64,000 nucleotides of DNA from Vreelandella massiliensis (lineage in GTDB: Bacteria > Pseudomonadota > Gammaproteobacteria > Pseudomonadales > Halomonadaceae). This document shows, in pieces, positions 44,848-53,074 of the stretch. The notes under the pieces are model-generated. The model was not told the DNA's origin. It did no database searches and worked only from the letters and a program-made list of their open reading frames with translations. The translations under genes were made by a program, and so were the position numbers. Each line of letters opens with the position of its first letter. Positions within the stretch are counted from its first letter, which is position 1. Location: the NCBI RefSeq assembly GCF_900155385.1, contig NZ_LT699744.1, positions 854,012 to 918,011 on the forward strand, written 5' to 3'.

Positions 44848-46160
44848 TGCAAACCATACGCCAGACACCACTACGAGCACGGCTGCTACTCATAGGTAGT
44901 CTCCTTTTTAGCCTTTTTTTAAGCAACGCCGCCAGCGCTAACCTCACCATTGAAATCACTCGGGGAAGTGACCGCGCGCTGCCGATTGCCGTGGTTCCTT
45001 TTGACGGTAATGAAGGCTTACCCGAGGACGTGGCGCAAATCATCCAAGATAACTTGGAGCGCAGCGGCTATTTTGCGCCGCTTCAGCGCGACGCCATGTT
45101 TGAACGCCCCCATAATGCGCAGGAGGTGCAGTTTGGCACGTGGCGTTCACTCGATGTGCGCTATTTGGTGGTGGGCGATATTGACACCAGCGCGGAGGGC
45201 TACCGCCTCAATGCTGAACTCATGGACATTAGCGGCCAGCGCCGCATGCTCTCGGAAAGCATTCGCAGCGGTGAAGGTAACCTGCGCGGTGCCGCCCACC
45301 GGCTAAGTGACCAGATATTTGAGGCGATTACCGACATTCGCGGGGCGTTCTCTACCCGGATCGCCTATGTCACCGCACAGGGCGTGGGCGATGACATGCA
45401 GTTTGGCCTCTATGTAGCGGATGCGGATGGGCGCAATAGCCAGGAAATCCTTAGCTCAGAACATCCGATTCTTTCCCCCGCGTGGTCTCCCGATGGCCGC
45501 AAGCTAGCGTACGTCTCGTTTGAAACCGAGCAGTCGGCCATCTACGTCCAGGAGGTTTCAAGTGGTCAGCGCGTTCAACTCACGTCGTTTGAGGGCATCA
45601 ATAGTGCGCCAGCTTGGTCCCCCGACGGCCGTCGGCTAGCCATGTCGCTGTCCAAGGACGGTCAGCCGGATATTTACCTGATGAACGTGGCTAGCCGTTC
45701 CATTGAGCGCCTGACAAATAGCAACAGTATCGATACCGAGCCCTCTTGGGCGCCCGATGGACGTAGCTTGCTGTTTACCTCAGACCGCAGCGGTGGCCCG
45801 CAACTTTATCGCTATACCTTGAGTAACGACAAGAGCCAGCGCCTCACTTTTACCGGCAACTACAACGCCCGTGGCCGCTTCTCCCCGGAAGGCGATGCAA
45901 TCTTTTTGATTCACCGTTCCGATCGTGGCTATCAAGTAGCTCGCCAGGATCTGGACAATGATCGCCTGGTCATTCTGAGCGAAACAACCCGCGATGAATC
46001 CCCCAGTGTTGCCCCCAACGGCACCATGGTAATCTTCGCTACCCAACAAAACGGCAATGGGGTATTAAGCGCTGTTTCCGCCGATGGGCGTTCTTCCTTT
46101 AGGCTGCCTGCAGCACAAGGTGATGTGCGCGAACCCGCATGGTCACCGTTTTTAAATTAG
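44847..46160 (+). CDS. tolB: Tol-Pal system beta-propeller protein TolB
   Basis: Periplasmic protein that binds Pal and TolA. A Sec signal peptide spans about 1-31 (ending NAASA), followed by the N-terminal TolB domain (about 32-165) and a six-bladed propeller of repeated [30 protein letters not shown] and [16 protein letters not shown] motifs. 437 residues. The start overlaps the tolA stop. pal follows 22 bp later. Confidence 0.97.
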   Translation: MQTIRQTPLRARLLLIGSLLFSLFLSNAASANLTIEITRGSDRALPIAVVPFDGNEGLPEDVAQIIQDNLERSGYFAPLQRDAMFERPHNAQEVQFGTWRSLDVRYLVVGDIDTSAEGYRLNAELMDISGQRRMLSESIRSGEGNLRGAAHRLSDQIFEAITDIRGAFSTRIAYVTAQGVGDDMQFGLYVADADGRNSQEILSSEHPILSPAWSPDGRKLAYVSFETEQSAIYVQEVSSGQRVQLTSFEGINSAPAWSPDGRRLAMSLSKDGQPDIYLMNVASRSIERLTNSNSIDTEPSWAPDGRSLLFTSDRSGGPQLYRYTLSNDKSQRLTFTGNYNARGRFSPEGDAIFLIHRSDRGYQVARQDLDNDRLVILSETTRDESPSVAPNGTMVIFATQQNGNGVLSAVSADGRSSFRLPAAQGDVREPAWSPFLN

Positions 46161-46182
46161 AGGTGTGTTTTACATTAGGAGT

Positions 46183-46743
46183 ATGAAGAAGATGCAAATT
46201 AAACCGATAGTGCGTGCCTTAACGGTGGCTTTCTCAATCGCGGTCATTGCTGGCTGTTCAAGCACGGGTGGCACCCAGGGCGGTGAGTCAAGGGGATCAC
46301 AAACGGGTAGCACAACCGGCAGCGGGGCGGAAAGCCGCGGCGCGGGTAGCGGCGGCCAATACGGCTCCACCTCGGGCAGCGAGAGTCGTACCGGCCAACA
46401 AGCCGACTCACGGATCCCGAACGTACGGACTATCTATTTCGATTTTAATCGCGATACGATCAAAGGCGAGTATGAGTCAGTGGTGATGGCCCATGCCCGT
46501 TATCTTCGCGCCAACCCGAATGCGGATGTCGTGCTGCAAGGCCACACCGATGAGCGCGGCACACGTGAATATAACTTGGCGCTAGGTGAGCGTCGCGCCA
46601 ATGCGGTTAAGCGCTTCCTCAACATTCAGGGTGTATCCAATAGCCAAATGAGCGTGGTGAGCTATGGCGAGGAGCGCCCGGAGGCCCGTGGGCAGAGTGA
46701 AGATGCTTACGCGAAAAACCGCCGCGTGGTGTTTAGCTACTGA
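46183..46743 (+). CDS. pal: Peptidoglycan-associated lipoprotein Pal
   Basis: Outer-membrane lipoprotein that anchors peptidoglycan. The signal has lipobox IAGC with Cys at about residue 25; a Gly/Ser-rich linker (about 26-75, unusually low complexity) leads to the OmpA-like domain (IYFDFNRDTIKGEY, GHTDERGTREYNLALGERRA). 186 residues from the ATG at 46183 (AGGAGT ahead), preferred over one 18 bases upstream. A hairpin follows before cpoB. Confidence 0.96.
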   Translation: MKKMQIKPIVRALTVAFSIAVIAGCSSTGGTQGGESRGSQTGSTTGSGAESRGAGSGGQYGSTSGSESRTGQQADSRIPNVRTIYFDFNRDTIKGEYESVVMAHARYLRANPNADVVLQGHTDERGTREYNLALGERRANAVKRFLNIQGVSNSQMSVVSYGEERPEARGQSEDAYAKNRRVVFSY

Positions 46744-46773
46744 GCGGATCTCAACGTTTTATGGTCGCCGCAG

Positions 46774-46797
46774 CCCCGCTGGTGACAGCGGGGTTTA
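46774..46797 (+). terminator. Hairpin between pal and cpoB
   Basis: CCCCGCTG (46774-46781) pairs with CAGCGGGG (46786-46793) around GTGA, followed by TTTA only. It lies inside an operon, so it may be a leaky terminator reducing cpoB expression. Confidence 0.6.
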
Positions 46798-46819
46798 ACA
46801 GACGGCTTCAGGAGACCTG

Positions 46820-47647
46820 ATGAATTTCAGTCTTGCAAGTGCTAAGCATAAGGTTTTGGGTCTTATCGCCTCTTTGTTGCTGCCTATCACTGCTTGGGCC
46901 CAGCAACCTACAGTGGAAGACCTCTCGGCATCCTCTTCCAATAGCTTCTATCAGCAAACGCAAACGCAACCCTCAAGCGGCGGTAGCCTTGTCCTGTTTA
47001 ACCAGGTGCAAGAGCATCAGCGTGAAATTCAGGAACTGCGCGGTGCCCTTGAAGAGTTGCGCCATGAGTTTGAGCGGATGACCCGCCAAAGCCAGCAGCG
47101 CTATATCGATTTGGAGGACCGCCTAACCCAGTTAGAAACCGAAAGAGCGTCGTCTGCGCCCTCCGAGGAAGAGAGCGCTGAGCCGGCTCCTGAGTCACGC
47201 GTGGAGCCTGAGGCCGCCGAGCAAGTAGCCGCGGCTGCCCAAAGCGGCGCCGGTGCCGTGAGCGAAGAGGCGCAGCAGGCTTATCAAGCGGCTTTTTCTC
47301 ACGTTCAGGGTCGGCGCTTTGACGATGCCATTACTGCCTTCGAACGTTTTGTCGAAGAACACCCTGAATCAGGGCTTACCCCCAACGGCTACTATTGGCT
47401 AGGTGAGCTTTATGCGGCCAATGATGCGCTGGCCACCGCTGAAGAAGCCTTCAACCGTGTGATTAATCAGTACAGCGATAGCCGCAAGGTCCCCGATGCG
47501 CTCTATAAGCTGGGCCTATTGAAAGCGCGCCAAGGTGAACCGGAACGCAGTCGTGAACTTTTGACTCGCGTTCGCGAGGAGTACCCGCAGAGTAGTGCGG
47601 CAGGGCTTGCCAGCGACTTTTTACGCCAATCAGAGAATTTGAATTAA
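46820..47647 (+). CDS. cpoB: Cell division coordinator CpoB (YbgF)
   Basis: Periplasmic protein that coordinates peptidoglycan synthesis with Tol-Pal constriction. Signal peptide about 1-27 (ending AWAQ), a coiled coil (about 58-105, QEHQREIQELRGALEELRHEFERM), a Glu/Ala/Pro-rich linker and a C-terminal TPR domain (about 150-275: AYQAAFSHVQGRRFDDAITAF, GYYWLGELYAANDAL, ALYKLGLLKARQG). 275 residues, last gene of the Tol-Pal cluster; a YciK-type gene follows after 34 bp on the same strand. Confidence 0.95.
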   Translation: MNFSLASAKHKVLGLIASLLLPITAWAQQPTVEDLSASSSNSFYQQTQTQPSSGGSLVLFNQVQEHQREIQELRGALEELRHEFERMTRQSQQRYIDLEDRLTQLETERASSAPSEEESAEPAPESRVEPEAAEQVAAAAQSGAGAVSEEAQQAYQAAFSHVQGRRFDDAITAFERFVEEHPESGLTPNGYYWLGELYAANDALATAEEAFNRVINQYSDSRKVPDALYKLGLLKARQGEPERSRELLTRVREEYPQSSAAGLASDFLRQSENLN

Positions 47648-47681
47648 CACTTGAATTAACACCAAGGATTCAACCACCGCT

Positions 47682-48443
47682 ATGAGCTGCAAAATCGACT
47701 ATCAGCCCACGCCTGATTTACTCAAAGATCGCACTGTTTTGGTCACCGGTGCAGGCGATGGCATCGGCCGAGCGGCGGCGCTCGCCTACGCCGAGCATGG
47801 CGCAACGGTGATTTTGCTTGGCCGTACGATTGCCAAACTCGAGCATGTTTATGATGAAATTGAGCAAGCGGGGGGGCCACAACCGGCTATTTTTCCGCTT
47901 AATTTCGAAGGCGCGACGCTAAAAGACTTCCACGAAATGGCGCAAACGCTGGATAAAGAGTTTGGTCGCTTGGATGGACTCCTTCACAACGCGGGCATGC
48001 TGGGCCGCATTACGCCGTTCGAGCAGTACAACCCTGAGCTTTGGAACCAGGTGATGCAGGTCAATCTCAACGGCCCTATTTGGATGACCCAGGCCTTGCT
48101 ACCTCTTTTGCAGCAGTCAGACGATGCCTCGGTGATTTTTACTTCCTCCGGCGTGGGCCGCAAAGGGCGAGCCTACTGGGGCGCCTATGCGGTCTCCAAG
48201 TGCGCCACGGAAGGCTTTATGGAAGTGCTCGCCGATGAAATGGAGAGCCAGCCCAACCTTCGCATCAACAGCCTCAACCCTGGCGCTACCCGCACGCAAA
48301 TGCGCCGCAGCGCTTTTCCGGGCGAAGACCCCGACACGCTGCGCACACCGGAAGAGATCATGCCCACCTATTTATGGTTAATGGGCCCTGATAGCCGTGG
48401 AGAAACCGGCCAGAAATGGGATGCCCAGCCACCTCGAACGTAA
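47682..48443 (+). CDS. yciK: Short-chain dehydrogenase, YciK family
   Basis: 253-residue SDR protein of the YciK type: NAD(P) motif TGAGDGIGRAAALAYAEHGA (about 23-42), HNAGMLG near 100, catalytic serine in FTSSGVGRKGRAYWGAYAVSK with Tyr and Lys there. The tail WDAQPPRT-like end is typical. Its substrate is unknown in the family. In pseudomonads a YciK-type gene lies with mupP and ubiG; here it faces those genes tail to tail across 32 bp. Confidence 0.9.
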   Translation: MSCKIDYQPTPDLLKDRTVLVTGAGDGIGRAAALAYAEHGATVILLGRTIAKLEHVYDEIEQAGGPQPAIFPLNFEGATLKDFHEMAQTLDKEFGRLDGLLHNAGMLGRITPFEQYNPELWNQVMQVNLNGPIWMTQALLPLLQQSDDASVIFTSSGVGRKGRAYWGAYAVSKCATEGFMEVLADEMESQPNLRINSLNPGATRTQMRRSAFPGEDPDTLRTPEEIMPTYLWLMGPDSRGETGQKWDAQPPRT

Positions 48444-48475
48444 CCAGGCTAGCTTTTTGTCAATGCAGCAAGGGA

Positions 48476-49177
48476 TTAGGCGGTTGCGTTAAAAGCGGCT
48501 AGAGCCGTCACCAGCGCCGCACAGTCGCTAAACCATATATCCGCTGGCCAGTGGTGATAGTCGTCCTCTTCACTGATATAGCCATAGCCTACCGCCACGG
48601 CTGTCATTCCTGCCGCTTTGGCTGCTTGCATATCGCGTAGGTGGTCACCCACATACCAGCACTCATGAGGCGCGGCGTTTAGGCGTCGCGCGGCTTCCCA
48701 GAGCGGCTCAGGTGAGGGTTTTTTGACGCTTAAATCATCGGCGCACAGAAGGGCGCCTGGCTCAAGCGCGAGCGCAGATAAAAGCGGTTCGGTATAGCGC
48801 CTGGGCTTATTGGTCACAATGCCCCAGCGACCGCCTTGGCCTTGCCAGCGGGTTAGCCACGTATCGAGGGGCGAAAAAACCCGACTATGGGTCGCTATTG
48901 CCTGCTCATAAGCATCAAGTAAAAACGCTCTGGCCGCGCCGTGGTGGGGGTGTTCCTTCTCTAACCCCAGTGCCAGTGTGACCAAGGCGCTGCCGCCGTT
49001 AGACACCTGCTTGCGTACGGTAGCAAAGGGCAAGGGCGCCAAGCCGTGATGGGCCCGCAGCGCGTTGGTGGCATTGGCCAAATCGGGTGCGGTATCCACC
49101 AGCGTGCCGTCCAGATCAAACAGTAAGGCACGCGCGGTCGGCACGTTCAGTGGTCCATCACGTTTTACAGCCGTCAT
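48476..49177 (-). CDS. HAD phosphatase, MupP/Gph family
   Basis: 233-residue phosphatase with nucleophile motif LLFDLDGTLVDTAPDL (about 17-32), WGIVTNKPRRY and KKPSPEPLWEAARRL, i.e. all four HAD motifs of the phosphoglycolate phosphatase/MupP group. The gene sits directly after ubiG, where pseudomonads have mupP, which removes phosphate from N-acetylmuramate 6-phosphate in cell-wall recycling; phosphoglycolate phosphatase is the alternative. The ATG at 49177 overlaps the ubiG stop (ATGA), so the two are coupled. Confidence 0.87.
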   Translation of the reverse strand: MTAVKRDGPLNVPTARALLFDLDGTLVDTAPDLANATNALRAHHGLAPLPFATVRKQVSNGGSALVTLALGLEKEHPHHGAARAFLLDAYEQAIATHSRVFSPLDTWLTRWQGQGGRWGIVTNKPRRYTEPLLSALALEPGALLCADDLSVKKPSPEPLWEAARRLNAAPHECWYVGDHLRDMQAAKAAGMTAVAVGYGYISEEDDYHHWPADIWFSDCAALVTALAAFNATA

Positions 49178-49920
49178 CACGCCTCCGCTTGGCGACAGTG
49201 CATCATATAGTTGACCGAGACGTCGTGGCTGTTAAGCCGATATTGGCGCAACAGCGGATTATAGATCAGACCGGTCTGCTCGCTTACCTCAAGTCCCGAC
49301 GCGCGACACCACGCGGCCATTTCCGATGGGCGAATGAACTTGGCATAGTCGTGTGTGCCGCGTGGCAAAAGTTTGAGGACGTATTCCGCCCCCACGATGG
49401 CAAACAGATAGGCTTTACGCGTTCTGTTGATCGTGGAAAAGAAAACGTGCCCGCCAGGGCGCACCAAGCGGCTACAGGCCTCAACCACGGAAGCGGGGTC
49501 GGGTACGTGTTCAAGCATCTCCATACAGGTCACAATATCAAACCTACCTGCGTGCTCATCGGCGAACGCCTCGACGGCGACTTGCTGATAGGTAATGTCG
49601 ACGCCGCTCTCCTCGGCGTGCAGGCGCGCCACCGCCAAGGGGGCCTCGCCCATATCGATGCCGGTCACATTGGCGCCGCGGTGCGCCATGGCTTCGCTCA
49701 AAATGCCGCCGCCACAGCCCACATCAAGCACGCGCTTTACCGCAAGCCCGGCGCGGGCATCGATAAAATCAAGTCGCAGCGGATTGATGTCGTGCAGCGG
49801 TTTAAACTCGCCGTTTTTATCCCACCAGCGGCTGGCAAGTGCTTCAAATTTCGCGACTTCTGCCGCATCGACATTGCCGTGATAGCCTTGCGCAGTGCTA
49901 TCCTGAGATGTCGCTTGCAT
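49177..49920 (-). CDS. ubiG: Ubiquinone biosynthesis O-methyltransferase
   Basis: SAM-dependent enzyme that makes both O-methylations in ubiquinone synthesis. The start [17 protein letters not shown] is typical for UbiG, followed by the SAM-binding [16 protein letters not shown] (motif I) and [13 protein letters not shown]. 247 residues from the ATG at 49920 (AGGGAG ahead); the longer frame is not homologous. It is first in a two-gene minus-strand operon with the MupP-type phosphatase and is divergent from galU. Confidence 0.95.
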   Translation of the reverse strand: MQATSQDSTAQGYHGNVDAAEVAKFEALASRWWDKNGEFKPLHDINPLRLDFIDARAGLAVKRVLDVGCGGGILSEAMAHRGANVTGIDMGEAPLAVARLHAEESGVDITYQQVAVEAFADEHAGRFDIVTCMEMLEHVPDPASVVEACSRLVRPGGHVFFSTINRTRKAYLFAIVGAEYVLKLLPRGTHDYAKFIRPSEMAAWCRASGLEVSEQTGLIYNPLLRQYRLNSHDVSVNYMMHCRQAEA

Positions 49921-50060
49921 GTGCGTGACTCCCTGCGTCTTAAAACGAGATAATGAACGGCCCAAAACCACCGCTGGCGTTCGTGAGCGATGAGCGATGT
50001 GTCGTGTATGATACCCATTCTACCCACTCCGAGGTCGGAACGCATAAAAAGGACCTTTGT

Positions 50061-50954
50061 ATGATTCGTAAGGCTGTACTTCCTGTTGCTGGCTTTGGGA
50101 CGCGCTGTTTGCCCGCATCGAAAGCGATCCCTAAAGAGATGATCACCATTGTTGACCGCCCGGTCATTCAATACGTGGTGGAAGAGGCGGTGGCGGCAGG
50201 CATTCGCGAGATCGTCTTAGTCACCAGCAGCAGTAAAAGTGCCATCGAAAACCACTTCGACACCCACGCGGAGTTGGAGGCCAGCCTCGAAGCCAAAGGC
50301 AAGCATGCCCTGCTTGATAGCATTCGCCGCATTATCCCCGACGACGTTAATATCATCAGCGTGCGCCAGGGCGAGCCATTAGGCCTGGGGCACGCGGTGT
50401 TATGCGCTCGTCCGGTGATTGGCGACAACGAGCCTTTCGCTGTGTTACTGCCTGATGTGTTGGTTAACCAGGCGAACGCCTCTTCTGGCAACGATTTACA
50501 CGGCATGCTGCGGGCGTTTGACCAACACAATACCGCGCAACTGATGGTGGAAGAGGTGGCGTGGGACCACGTTGAGCGTTATGGCATCGTTGCCTTGCAA
50601 GGAGAGACACCGCCACCGGGTCACGCCGCGCCGGCCGCCGGCGTGGTGGAGAAACCTCCTCGTGATACGGCGCCTTCCAACCTGGCCGTCATTGGCCGCT
50701 ATGCGCTGCCTGGGTCGATTTTTTCCTTGCTGGAAAATACCCCGCCCGGCGCTGGCGGTGAAATTCAGCTGACCGATGCCATTGAAACGCTGCGCCAACA
50801 ATCGGGCGTGGAAGCGTATCGCATGCAGGGCGTGACCTACGACTGCGGGCAGCCCCTGGGCTATTTAGAAGCCACGCTTGCTTATGGTCGCTGCCATCCC
50901 ACCCTCGGCGACGACTTCAAGGCGCTACTCGCACGCTATCAGCAGGAGGCGTAA
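50061..50954 (+). CDS. galU: UTP-glucose-1-phosphate uridylyltransferase
   Basis: Makes UDP-glucose, the precursor for LPS, capsule and trehalose or glycogen sugars. N-terminal motif AVLPVAGFGTRCLPASKAIPKEMITI (with the conserved GxGTRxLPxTK pattern, here PASK), the base-binding and magnesium-site regions and the C-terminal VVEKPPRDTAPSNLAVIGRY are clear. 297 residues from the ATG at 50061 (AAGGAC ahead). The next gene, a UDP-glucose dehydrogenase homologue, begins 3 bp later, so its product would meet the UDP-glucose made here. Confidence 0.95.
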   Translation: MIRKAVLPVAGFGTRCLPASKAIPKEMITIVDRPVIQYVVEEAVAAGIREIVLVTSSSKSAIENHFDTHAELEASLEAKGKHALLDSIRRIIPDDVNIISVRQGEPLGLGHAVLCARPVIGDNEPFAVLLPDVLVNQANASSGNDLHGMLRAFDQHNTAQLMVEEVAWDHVERYGIVALQGETPPPGHAAPAAGVVEKPPRDTAPSNLAVIGRYALPGSIFSLLENTPPGAGGEIQLTDAIETLRQQSGVEAYRMQGVTYDCGQPLGYLEATLAYGRCHPTLGDDFKALLARYQQEA

Positions 50955-50957
50955 GCC

Positions 50958-52250
50958 ATGCGGGTTTTTGTTTATGGCAGCGAGCTAAGCGCGGCGACGG
51001 CAGCGGCGGCGCTCTCTTGGGTGGGGCACCATGTCTATTGGCAAGCGCACCTCTCTCAGCCTTGGGAAAAGTTAAAGCATGCCGGGTGGTTACGCCGCGA
51101 GCCCACCCTCTTTGACCAGCTGCAAGATAGCCTTGCCGAAGGCAACCTTACGCTGGTCAGTGGCGTCGAGGCCGTCCCTCAGTGCGATATTGCGTGGTTA
51201 GCCCTTTCGCCCGCCCAGCGCGACGACGCGGCGGCCTTCGTGTCGCATCCCGCCCTACATGAAAAACCTGACTTGCTGCTGGTCAATAATTCCACTTTCC
51301 CCGTGGGTGAAACCGAACGCCTGCAGGGGCTTATGCGCAGCACTCAGCGTAGTGTCGCGCTACCGGATATGCTGGAGGAGGGGCGCGCCTGGGCCACCTT
51401 TACACGCCCTACGCGCTGGCTACTCGGCTGCGACGACGCCGCAAGCGAGCGCTTAGTACGCGAGTTACTGCGCGCCTTTAACCGCCGCAGTGAAGTGTTT
51501 CAGCCGATGCCGCGCCGCGCCGCGGAACTGACCAAGCTTGCCATCAATGGCATGCTGGCCACTCGCATCAGCTACATGAACGAAATTGCCGGCCTTGCCG
51601 ACACATTGGGTGTTGATGTCGAGTACGTGCGCCAAGGCATGGGAGCCGACACTCGTATTGGGTTTGAATATTTGTACCCCGGCTGCGGCTTCGGCGGCCC
51701 CAACTTCTCGCGTGACTTGATGCGTTTGGCTGATGTCCAGTTCTCTAGCGGCCGTACCTCTGCCTTGTTAGAACAGGTGATGGATATTAACGAGCAGAAA
51801 AAAGAGACGCTTTTCCGCAAATTATGGTCACATTTTGGTGGCCAGCTTGCAGGCAAAACGGTGGCCATTTGGGGCGCGGCATTTAAGCCGGGCACGGCGC
51901 GCATCGATCACGCCCCGGTGTTAACCCTGCTTGAAGCATTGTGGGCCCAGGGAGTTACTGTGCGTTTGCATGACCCCGCGGCGGTGCCGGCGCTTGAAGA
52001 GGCCGTGGGGCCGCGCGACGATTTGCTGACATTTTGCGATGACCCTTATCTCGCCTGTGAAGGCGCAGATGCGCTAATGTTAGTAACAGAGTGGAAATCC
52101 TACTGGAATCCCGACTGGTCTCGTCTTAGCGCGCTGTTAAACGCCAAGCTTGTGCTGGATGGACGTAATATCTATGACCCAAGTTTCGTGGCCAGTTGCG
52201 GTCTCACCTATCGAGGCATTGGCCGCCGCGCTGACCCCATGACTTGTTAA
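50958..52250 (+). CDS. UDP-glucose/nucleotide-sugar dehydrogenase homologue lacking the catalytic cysteine
   Basis: 430-residue protein with the three-domain layout of UDP-glucose 6-dehydrogenase. The central helix with ELTKLAINGMLATRISYMNE (Lys193, Asn197) is conserved. But the catalytic loop, normally GGSCFPKD, reads GGPNFSRD: the thioester-forming Cys is Asn249 and the following Lys is Arg. The N-terminal NAD motif GxGxxG is GSELSA, with two of three glycines lost. Cys243 nearby is four residues off the expected place. So full oxidation of UDP-glucose to UDP-glucuronate is unlikely; a half reaction or a binding or regulatory role is possible. It is 3 bp after galU and 9 bp before a coiled-coil gene. 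Confidence 0.85.
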   Translation: MRVFVYGSELSAATAAAALSWVGHHVYWQAHLSQPWEKLKHAGWLRREPTLFDQLQDSLAEGNLTLVSGVEAVPQCDIAWLALSPAQRDDAAAFVSHPALHEKPDLLLVNNSTFPVGETERLQGLMRSTQRSVALPDMLEEGRAWATFTRPTRWLLGCDDAASERLVRELLRAFNRRSEVFQPMPRRAAELTKLAINGMLATRISYMNEIAGLADTLGVDVEYVRQGMGADTRIGFEYLYPGCGFGGPNFSRDLMRLADVQFSSGRTSALLEQVMDINEQKKETLFRKLWSHFGGQLAGKTVAIWGAAFKPGTARIDHAPVLTLLEALWAQGVTVRLHDPAAVPALEEAVGPRDDLLTFCDDPYLACEGADALMLVTEWKSYWNPDWSRLSALLNAKLVLDGRNIYDPSFVASCGLTYRGIGRRADPMTC

Positions 52251-52259
52251 GGAGAGCGC

Positions 52260-53042
52260 ATGTCTGACAATGCCGCATCGACAAGAATCGTGCCGGATGT
52301 TGATGAAAGCTTTAACGCCCAGCACCTACGCTACCGCAAAGGCCCGGCTCTCTGGCCCTTGTGGCTCGTTATCATTGCCATCATCGCAGTGCTAAGCGCT
52401 GCGGCTGCAGGGCTCTGGTTGGAGCGTGAACGCCTATTGAGCGAGTTGAATCGCGTCAGCGGAGAAGTCTCCAATATGCATGCGCGCTTAGACGCAGGTG
52501 ACAGTGATGTACAAGAAAGGTTAACCTTGGTACAGGCTCAAATGAGCACGCTGTTTCAAGAGCAAGAGCAGCTCTCCGTGGCGTTAAGGAACGCGCGTGA
52601 AGAGCTATTCAGTCTGATTCCCGCCAGCGAGGAGATGGTATCAGCCGATGCCATTGAAGCATTGCTGCAACAGGTGGAGCAGCAACAGGCGTCCGCACAA
52701 CTGCGTGATAGCCAGCTTGCAGCCATCAATGCCTCGCTTGAGGCCTTGGAGCAATCAAGCGATAACGCGCAACAACTTCTTTCAGATGAGATCGAAGCAC
52801 TGGCTGATCAAAGCCGCGAACTTGAAGCGTCGCTGGAAGCCTTGGCGCAATCAAGCAGCAACACGCAACAGCGTTTATCGGACGAGGTCGAAGCACTCGC
52901 TGAGCAAAGTCGTGAACGCGAAGAGACGCTTGAGACCCTAGAGCAAGCGTGGCAGGAGCGCTTAGCGACGTTGGAAGGAGATGTGCGCCAAGTACGCCAG
53001 TCGCAACTGGCGCTGAGTGCTCAATTAGAAATGTTGCGCTAA
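52260..53042 (+). CDS. Membrane-anchored coiled-coil protein of unknown function
   Basis: 260 residues. A short cytoplasmic start with KGPALWPLW leads into one transmembrane helix (about 31-53), then a periplasmic segment that is almost all coiled coil (about 55-260), rich in Glu, Gln, Leu and Ala. Two 32-residue direct repeats (159-190, 191-222) of the form SLEALxQSSxNxQQxLSDExEALAxQSRE lie in it. No recognised domain. It sits between the degenerate UDP-glucose dehydrogenase homologue (9 bp upstream) and tamA (32 bp downstream) with an in-line ribosome site (AAGGAG), so it is likely in one transcript with them. Confidence 0.85.
   Translation: MSDNAASTRIVPDVDESFNAQHLRYRKGPALWPLWLVIIAIIAVLSAAAAGLWLERERLLSELNRVSGEVSNMHARLDAGDSDVQERLTLVQAQMSTLFQEQEQLSVALRNAREELFSLIPASEEMVSADAIEALLQQVEQQQASAQLRDSQLAAINASLEALEQSSDNAQQLLSDEIEALADQSRELEASLEALAQSSSNTQQRLSDEVEALAEQSREREETLETLEQAWQERLATLEGDVRQVRQSQLALSAQLEMLR
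52734..52925 (+). repeat. Two 96-bp tandem repeats in the coiled-coil gene
   Basis: Units 52734-52829 and 52830-52925 encode 32-residue coiled-coil repeats, similar in both protein and DNA. They indicate a recent internal duplication lengthening the rod. Confidence 0.8.
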
Positions 53043-53074
53043 AAAGATGCCAGGTCATTGGCTAGGAAGGATTT

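Noticed and set aside
49087..49953. 288-codon open frame on the plus strand over ubiG and the phosphatase
   Set aside because: It lies fully antisense to two clearly recognisable genes, has no ribosome site and its translation is not like any known protein; it arises from GC-rich codon use.
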